Positions 56,986-64,000 of a stretch of DNA of 64,000 bases are shown one piece after another; the first letter of the stretch is position 1, and every line of letters begins with the position of its first letter. The notes below the pieces were generated by a model. The model saw nothing but the letters and a program-made list of their open reading frames with translations. It ran no database searches and was not told where the DNA came from. The position numbers and the translations under genes were made by a program. Source of the stretch: Siphonodentalium dalli (taxonomy: Eukaryota > Mollusca > Scaphopoda > Gadilida > Siphonodentaliidae); the NCBI GenBank assembly GCA_032622095.1, contig CP136063.1, positions 119,494,723 to 119,558,722 on the forward strand. Direction: 5' to 3'.

Positions 56986-59107
56986 ACTCCATGCATCCTC
57001 GAGTCAGAACATCCATGATGTGATTGAACTAGCAGTTCAGATTCTGTCGTACTTTCACCCAGTCGTTCTAAATGATTTCGATCCACTAGAAGTTACCGGT
57101 GACGGCAGTTGTTTCTACCGGACCATGTCCCTTGGAATGTACGGTGTCGAGGAACAGCATCAACATATTCGACTGTTGACTGCGATTGAGATCGGCGAAA
57201 ACAGATTCTACTACGACATAGACTCACCTCACTATCAAGACAAAATAAAAGTTCATCTTGTTGTGAATGACCCCTATTTCGGCCTCTTCCGTGCAGCTTG
57301 CAGAGAGTCAGGATGGTCAGAAACATTGCATGTTTATGCAGCGAGTGCAACCCTTGGTGTTGGAATTCGGTCCTATTGTGCGCCACAGTCAAATCCAACA
57401 TTGTCTGACAGTCTTTCTCGGAAAGTTTACGGACGCGCAGTGAGAACGGCGAGGTCTCCATCCATCGAAATCATGTGGAGCAGAACCAACTTCAACACAA
57501 ACGACAAGTTCTACATTCCAAACCATTTCATCTTACTCCAACGAAAGAACTCCACCATAAACGCTGTGCACATCAATGTGTCACCAACAATGTCATACGC
57601 CCATGCAGTCAAGCCAAAACCAACTGCAGAGAAACCAAAAACTTTTGCAAATGTTTGAATTGTTGTTCATGATGATTATATCAATGTTTCTCCATCATAT
57701 TCAAATGCTGTAAAATCAAAACCAATGCCTAATGTTGTCAAACCAGTTGTTGATGTTTCAATTGTTGTGCATGATGTTATTTCCATAAAGGATTCTATCA
57801 ATGTTTCTCCATCATATTCAAATGTTGTAAAATCACCTGCTGATGCCAGTAATTTCTCGATCAATGGCGAAATTGCGATCGCCAGTGGTGGTCATCCAAT
57901 ACGGGATGGTAAGTTTATCGGTGTGAATAATGTTCTGGATATTATCTCGTCATGTGTCACCGCACTCCCAAGTATTCCAACTGGATTGAAGGAGGATGTG
58001 TGTTTCGTAGTGGATAATTCAAATAATGTAGATAGGAAGTCACGAGGACAGAAATGTGTTTGGTGGGACGACTGTGGTGCATGGGAGTCCAAATCGTGTT
58101 CGCCGACTGTTTATTTCATTCGAGGATCTAATGGTAGTTTAACAGAAGTCGTGAAAAAGGATGACAAATTCTCTCTAAAACGTCGGAAGGACAAAAAAAT
58201 AGTTTACACCGTGTTAGATCCACAACCAGCAAGAGAGGATGTTTTAATTGTCCAACGGCGTTATTCCAAACTCGCGATTTCTCGGGATTACCAACGACGC
58301 ATCACTTGTGTTGGAGATGATGTTTGTGTTTGTGTAGAATATATTGGAAAGTTTCCTGGCCATGTTCCTCACGGGAAAAGTACGAAGAAATCGGACGTAT
58401 ATATTCAGACGCCGATAGCCACAATCGAAAAAATAAAAGAGATGACAAAACAGCAACCACCTCACAAGACTTGCAGACACATGGTTGCCACGGAATCCGA
58501 CATTTTCAGCGCGCCAAAGAATTTGAGGCAGGTTCAAACAGCAAAGTATAGACAGAAGAAAAAAGATAACGGTTCGTGTGGCCAACATTTAGCTAATTTC
58601 GCCGACCATGTGGTTCATCTCGAGAATCTGGTCCAGACTCCGTTTGTGCAGAAGGTCATACATACGAAGGACAAGGTGCTGATCGTCATGATGTACACGA
58701 AGGAGCAAATAATGGACATAAAACGTTTCTGCTGTAGCCATCCGACAGCCATGACGACAGTTCTAGGTTTCGACAAAACATTCAATCTGGGCCAGGTGCA
58801 TGTGACAATAGGTTGCTTTAAACATCTCGCCGTAATGCGCAACGATTCATCGGAGCATCCGATTATTCCTGGACCAGTTCTTCTTCACGGCAATTCAGAC
58901 TGGACTACATTCGACACATTCTTCTCGGAATTATCAGCAGACTTAAACGACAGTCCATCTTCACCAATAATAGGCAGCGACGACGAAAAGGCCATCAAAT
59001 TAGGAGCGGCATTCGGATTTAAGACCATGCGGGAAATTGTGTATTGCTATACCCGAACTTGCACATGCGGCCAGCTTTATATCGTGACGTTAATCGTCAT
59101 GTTTTAG
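56986..59107 (+). pseudogene. OTU protease and MULE-type transposase exon with one in-frame TGA
   Basis: The exon starts after TTTACAG (56985). Residues from about 35 form an OTU cysteine protease domain: VTGDGSCFYR supplies the Asp-Gly-x-Cys motif (Asp 57101, Cys 57110) and IPNHFILL the catalytic His (57524), so the OTU triad looks intact. A TGA lies at 57656-57658. The same frame stays open afterwards through a Ser/Val/Lys linker with three INVSP(S/T)xSxxxV repeats, a basic region, and a Mutator-like DDE core: VLGFDKTFNLG (first Asp 58772), HPIIPGPVLLHG, and GSDDEKAI (second Asp 58979-58981). The frame then drifts at about 59020-59107 and stops at TAG, before the third acidic residue and the conserved C..H region. 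Known MULEs encode a DDE transposase; OTU domains fused to transposases are known in some. This is most likely a transposon gene damaged recently by one nonsense change and a 3' frameshift or truncation. Confidence 0.85.
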
Positions 59108-59940
59108 GTATTTTCCGACTGACAACTGTGATCCCCTCATCAGCTAAATACGGAAAGTGTCGAAGAATGGAATTCGTCGTGTCGATAAAGCGTACATATA
59201 TGTCTGAATCTAAAACTAATTTAATCCGTCTCAGGTATTAATTTCGTCACATGTTCGTCAAATATGCTGATTAAATGAATCGGTCGCGTCGATATAACGT
59301 CCGTCTGAACCTGGTGTAACTCGGATTTGGTTTATTTTAAATGAAAATTCAACATTCCACGAATTCGCTCCGTCTGGTTCATTTCTATTAGACATTAACT
59401 ACAAAGGGCTTATTTTTCGAGAAACACTGAAACATTATATATCATAATATGGACGTAAAATATGTCAGCTTCACGTTCCACCTTGCTGTAAAACTTGAAA
59501 GTGGTGCCGTTGCTATAAAAAGACATTTAGCCCTATTCTACAGAATGAAATCGATGGTGAAGAAACTGATTCGTGCAGGCGGCCCACATATCTTCTGAGC
59601 TGATCAGAAACGCTTTTTATTGATCATCTACATGTATGTTAAAATAATTTATTGCCCCCCTTTAAGCAACGTCGTCTATTTTTCACTGTATTTATCCATA
59701 TGTACACGTACCGTCTTATGATAGCAATTCGATTTGTAGGCGGATCTTCTGGAGCAATATCTAGCTGATTCTTCATAAATGTGACGAACGACCGTATGAG
59801 TCCGACGTCGCCATGGTTAACCTTTGGAGCCTGCATATAAAGTTTTAATGTCTAAATAATACCAGATGTCAGCTTTATGAGCTATAGGAAGTTTTGGATC
59901 ATTGGAATAAAAAATGTTGGCTGTTTAGGCCATGCCGGAA
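59108..59940. other. No supported gene; possible decayed 3' part of the transposase
   Basis: A frame at 59044-59241 continues with a basic sequence (ALYRDVNRHVLG) that could be the shifted continuation, but no DDE landmark follows. Confidence 0.4.
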
Positions 59941-60490
59941 TATTTAGTGATGCAAAGAGTAAAATCCAAGATGGCTGCCGTCAGCCATGCTTTTTTTAAT
60001 TTTTTGTTTGTATCCTGAACATTCCTGTAAATTTTCAAAAAAGAACATATCTCCAAAAAATGCAGGGTGAGCCGATGGATTCAAATTGAAATCCAAGATG
60101 GTCACTAACGGTCGTGTTTTTCAACGAAATTTGTAAACAACAATTTGATCAACATGAACTGTAGTGAAAACCATGTTTCTAAACGAATTTCGCAAACGCA
60201 AAATTACTGCTCACATCCAGTGGTCACCCCGAATATGGAAATGAAGTTTGGTGACGATCGGATGAGAGGTGTGGTCTGTAGGGTGTGCCAAAGTATTTTG
60301 TCATGCAACAAGTAAAATCAAAGATGGCTGCCGATGGCCATGTTGATTTTAACCGAAAATCGTTCAAATTTGATAGCTCCCATTAGAGGTGATCTTAAAC
60401 ATCATGCCTGTAAATTTTAAAACAATTCTCCAATAAATGCGGGCTGCAGGATGTGCCGATGTATTCAAATTCGAAACAACGTTTTTTAAC
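59941..60490 (+). repeat. Two-unit repeat carrying AAGATGGCTGCC
   Basis: TGCAAAGAGTAAAATCCAAG then ATGGCTGCCGTCAGCCATG (59951 on) recurs with changes at 60303 on. 'cctgtaaattttcaaa...ctccaa.aaatgc.gg' and 'tgagccgatgGATTCAAATT' phrases also recur (about 60025-60090 and 60405-60470). The unit length is about 350-380 bp. Confidence 0.75.
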
Positions 60491-61848
60491 GAATTGCGGG
60501 GGAAGATCGATGACCCCATCTAGATGTCACGCTGAGGACTCTAATGGCGACGCCAAAATAAATAAACATTTTTGTGTGTGGCGATTACTACTCGTCACCA
60601 AACTAAGAGTAATCCCCATGGTATAGGGAATCGCGTCAAAATATACAAACAACTTTTTTGGCCGATTAATACGGTAATATATAGACAAAACGTATCATAG
60701 TCACATAGATGGTATAGGGAATCTATAGTGGTGTGCTGATTTCAAAATATCTAAGTCACGTCGTCTATATCAGACGGAGGAGGGGCAAAACATGGTTGAT
60801 AAAAACCTTATATACATATAGATATTCCCCATTATACAGGTAATATATGGTATGGTTCGAAGTTACCAACTTGTGGTGCCATCAAACTCGTGGATGGACG
60901 TTGAGGGAGGAGCATCAAAATTATAAATAATAATTATGTATTTAACCAGTTTATTTAACGACCTATATTATCACGGACAGGGAAATTTATCGACCTATGC
61001 TATCCCGCTTTGATGGACATAACAAAAGCGAGCGTAATTTCAGGACTGCAAGCTGCGCTTGTGATTTTGTTGCATATGTATGTAGCGCATACTCTCTTCA
61101 TTCTATATATACTGGTGTCCTGGAGTAAAAAGTGAACAGACAATCACTTTTTATATCAAAGCCGTAACGATAGCGTTCGTGACGACAAAACAACAAAAAA
61201 GTGCATTGACGCACCCGCCATAATAAACTCACCCCAATCCACGCCTCTTTTATGCATATTGTTTCTCCTTTTACCCTCAGATTACTGTCAAATGGAACGA
61301 CTTGTCTGCCATTTGCTAAAACCTGCAGAGAATAACACGTATTTCATTCCATGGTACATATCATAAGAAATTGTGGAATCTGTACACATACACGACAGAC
61401 GAGATGATGTTCCATTTGCCATGGGCTCTTGACAATGAGGCTACCATGACATGCCTGGTTTGTTAACAACAAAACGAAGATACATTGTACACGTTAAAGG
61501 CATATTATGCACTTGTTTGGGTGCGTGGAACTGATAAGTTAGTATTCAGGCGCTGTATCAACAGAATAAGGTAACATTATACCAACATCGCCGAAAATCT
61601 GAAGCATATCGACCGTACCACTCCATAGAAAATACCGTCTGAACAACGCTCAATTGTAAATATTTACTTCTCGATTCGGGACGCATCTATAGGCGATAAA
61701 CTAACGCAAACGATTTCGCCATCGAGATTCACTGCAGTTAATTAATACTAGTATAAAAGAATGACGGTGTGTGTTTACTACTTTCAACAAGATTATTGTC
61801 CATTTCTATTTTATCACCCCACCGGAGTGTTTCACATCACTTTAACTC
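60491..61848. other. gene-free stretch
   Basis: No credible coding frame or repeat that I can place. Confidence 0.4.
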
Positions 61849-62170
61849 AGAAACGCTAGTAATCGAATCGAAATTAAGACAATTGAATGCGGTGCAGATT
61901 GGCGATTACGGATACCAAAATGGAAGATTAGAACAAAGTAGCAGTGCTGTTGAAGATTTCGTGCGTTTTCCTATTCATTTCAGAATCGAGAATGGAGGTT
62001 TCGTGACGCCAAAAAAGTTCATGGAGCTCTCAAAGTATTGGGAACTAGGAGACTCGAAAGCACATAACAATGGACTGAATGCTAATATAATTACTTCGCA
62101 GTCTACTCGGCTGCCTGATAATATGTATCGTTTAATCTGTGAACATATATATTCAAACAAGACCCACTAA
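61849..62170 (+). CDS. Possible exon, unrecognised protein
   Basis: The open frame (to TAA at 62168-62170) has no ATG near its start. A splice acceptor TTTAACTCAG ends at 61848, so I start the exon there; the frame would read ETLVIESKLRQL onward. It is fairly hydrophilic, with a moderately amphipathic stretch, FVTPKKFMELSKYWEL, and no known motif. It could be a terminal exon or chance. The next coding-like segment (62742) lies 570 bases downstream on the same strand. Confidence 0.3.
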
Positions 62171-62741
62171 AAGAGGTTATAGCGGTGGCAGAAGTGTCCG
62201 CGAAAGTGTCCCAGTGATTCTAATGATAACACGATGCTCGACAGTAATCTTGTTATTCGTCTTCATAATCTCCTGAGTGCCAGATTATTTAAGAACAAGG
62301 CGACTAAACTCCGTAATTTTATTTTATGAGTTCGTATTTTGTTGAAATTATGTAAACATTGTGACAAATTATAGTTCTCATATATCATTATACTACTTTC
62401 AGTTGCCAACTCTTGTGGAGTTTAGCACACATATGGTTTCTATGGAATCAGTAAACAGTTATCGGTAAACAGGAATCGGTTATTTTCACAATTGTGATAT
62501 TTTATTACCGTCATTGGTGATTTTGGATGAGCCGGTGATTTGAGCTTAAAGTCCGCTGTATGACGGTAAGGAAATCGTATTTCGACGTAAACCGGTATTA
62601 TCCCTACTGATTTCACTAGCTGGTTTACGTCGAAGGCATATTTGACTATCATCGCCTTTGTTGTGATTTCAAATTATAACCACCTGACAATAATTATGCT
62701 GTTTCTGTTTTCAAATAATCCATGCCGATCATTTTGAACAG

Positions 62742-63653
62742 ATGTATTCTTTTGACACAAGGACAGTTGAGTATCAGTCTGACGGCACTGGTCAACGTTT
62801 TAAACACAAGTGCTATCTCATGCACAGTTCTATGACATTCAAGGATTTTGGACCAAGTAGTATGTTAGCAACTTCTCGTTGTAAGGGAGGTATTGATGGT
62901 TTTGTTGGATGTGTTAAGCGCCGTGTTTGGGGGAACGTGAAAGGCCAATCTATTGATTTAGCACCTGATACAGACCAATGTTACTCTGTAGTAATACAAA
63001 ACTATTAGTTAAAATTCCTCAGTGATATAGGGTATGTAGCATGACACGCCAGCCGTTGAGGCATGCCACATGTTCTTTGACAAGCTAAAATCGTAACATT
63101 GCCACAGGGTAATAACTCTATAAAGAATGTATATTTACGAAATAACGCCGATTTGTATTAGAAATAACAACACCACAATAGATCAACTGTGGTGAAATAT
63201 AAGTAAAATTCTTCTCTTGGGTGGGTGGGCTTGGGGGAGGTTTGGGGTACTTCTCCAAATATTCCCGTTATTTCGTCAAAAACACTTCTTCAAATATCTC
63301 CGTTATTTAGTTAATAAAAATAATTTCTTATTTCATAATTCGCGCTATTTCGTCATTTCGATGCATTTTTTATTCCGCAATTTCGCTGTATTTTCCTATT
63401 TCGCTTTTTCGTGGTATTTCATATTTCGATAATTCGCTATATTTGACATATTATGGGATATTGGCATGCCTCAACGGCTGGCGTGGCATGCCACATACCC
63501 TTTATCACTGAGGAATTTTAACTAATAGTTTTGTATTACTACAGAGTAACATTGGTCTGTATCAGGTGGATTTAGGATCATCCCTTGAGTTTGCCAGAGT
63601 GGCAAAGGAGGTCTACCCAAATATTAATGTTCTATATTTAGATGCCAGACACT
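62742..63653 (+). pseudogene. Unrecognised coding exon split by a transposon
   Basis: Left part 62742-62961: ATG follows CATTTTGAACAG, which could also be an acceptor. It encodes a Cys-containing sequence with KCYLMHSSMTF and GGIDGFVGCVKRRVWG; the GF.GC....G..IDL spacing faintly recalls laminin-G domains, but I would not assign it. A 607-bp element interrupts the codons for Ile-Asp-Leu. With the element and one 7-bp duplication left out, the frame runs on from 63576 (SSLEFARVAKEVYPN, NVLYLDARH) to TGA at 63651-63653. As it stands the frame runs into the element and stops at 63006-63008. Whether it is a host gene or part of another mobile element is open. Confidence 0.5.
62962..63568. mobile_element. 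607-bp element with 107-bp terminal inverted repeats and 7-bp target duplication
   Basis: The ends are CACCTGATACAGACCAATGT and its complement. The arms 62962-63068 and 63462-63568 pair with no gaps and about three mismatches. The flanking direct repeat is GATTTAG (62955-62961 and 63569-63575). The interior (63250-63440) is a degenerate TATTTCG-type array with no protein. The 7-bp duplication and long arms do not fit one superfamily cleanly. It is nonautonomous. Confidence 0.9.
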
Positions 63654-64000
63654 GATATGAGGCTGATGCTCCATAGATGGTTAAATGTTTACATAATTTA
63701 CTTGTTTTGTGCAAAATAATTATCAATGGGATGCTCAACATGCTGAAGAAATTAGCACTCAAAATACTCAAACTGTATGTCACTATCAATTTGGGAAATG
63801 AGCAATGGGCAATGTGCAATGTCTCAGACAGTCCTGTGGTGACACATATATTTAACATGACAGAGATGCAACATGGCACACAATGGCAAGTATATCAAGG
63901 CAAAATGAAATGAATAACCTACCTTGATAAATGTAAGGGGAATATACAAATTGTAAATTCCATTTAAATTTAAAGTTATTGATGTTCATGTGAAATTAAA
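63654..64000. other. Possible continuation of the split exon's transcript or noncoding flank
   Basis: A 78-codon open frame (63677-63913) begins soon after the stop of the split exon and has a basic, Leu-rich start (MLNMLKKLALKIL). I recognise nothing in it; the minus strand is open over the same bases. Confidence 0.25.

Noticed and set aside
57725-59107. A separate transposase gene starting at an ATG at 57725
   Set aside because: The upstream OTU frame is the same frame, separated by a single TGA that aligns with TCA in a repeat, so it is one gene.

Overview
The window looks like nuclear DNA of a marine invertebrate, most likely a mollusc or another lophotrochozoan. It is AT-rich and intron-bearing, with no operons, and is crowded with dispersed repeats. 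The mollusc call rests on repeat types I associate with that group: AGGTCAAGGTCA tracts, a degenerate 'aaaggggcataa' repeat near 21.4-22.4 kb, and (GACA)n-tailed elements with internal minisatellites. This is inference from style; I could not run a search.

Layout. 1-12.8 kb is mostly gene-free apart from a single-exon secreted C-type lectin (minus strand, 2.1-2.9 kb). 12.8-13.4 kb holds a LINE relic. 13.6-22.6 kb holds a dense series of short foldback elements, the terminal exon of a family 61 glycosyltransferase (14.6-14.9 kb) and a hAT-like element full of GGACC repeats, with a clean 8-bp target duplication. 23.0-27.7 kb is a decayed non-LTR retrotransposon with a 2A-like motif, split by two nested DNA elements whose target duplications are readable. 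28-34 kb holds palindromes, a second type of LINE tail and an inverted pair of an unnamed ~425-bp repeat. 34-51 kb is almost all repeats: minisatellite-bearing elements with a ~147-bp unit, a minus-strand LINE relic (38.9-40.1 kb), and a head-to-tail array of hairpin-headed elements (41.9-47.9 kb) containing a further nested insertion. 51-54.6 kb has tandem foldbacks and tandem duplications.

The most interesting locus is 55.8-59.1 kb: a two-exon gene encoding a PHD-like finger, an OTU cysteine protease domain and the start of a MULE-type DDE transposase. The splice phases agree, and one in-frame TGA aligns with a TCA serine codon in a neighbouring internal repeat. It ends before the third catalytic acidic residue, so it is probably a recently broken transposon gene.

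At 62.7-63.65 kb an unrecognised coding exon is split by a 607-bp element with 107-bp terminal inverted repeats and a 7-bp target duplication; removing the element leaves an open frame.

Apart from the lectin, the glycosyltransferase exon and perhaps the exon at 62.7 kb, I see no clear host gene. No rRNA, CRISPR or convincing tRNA was found.
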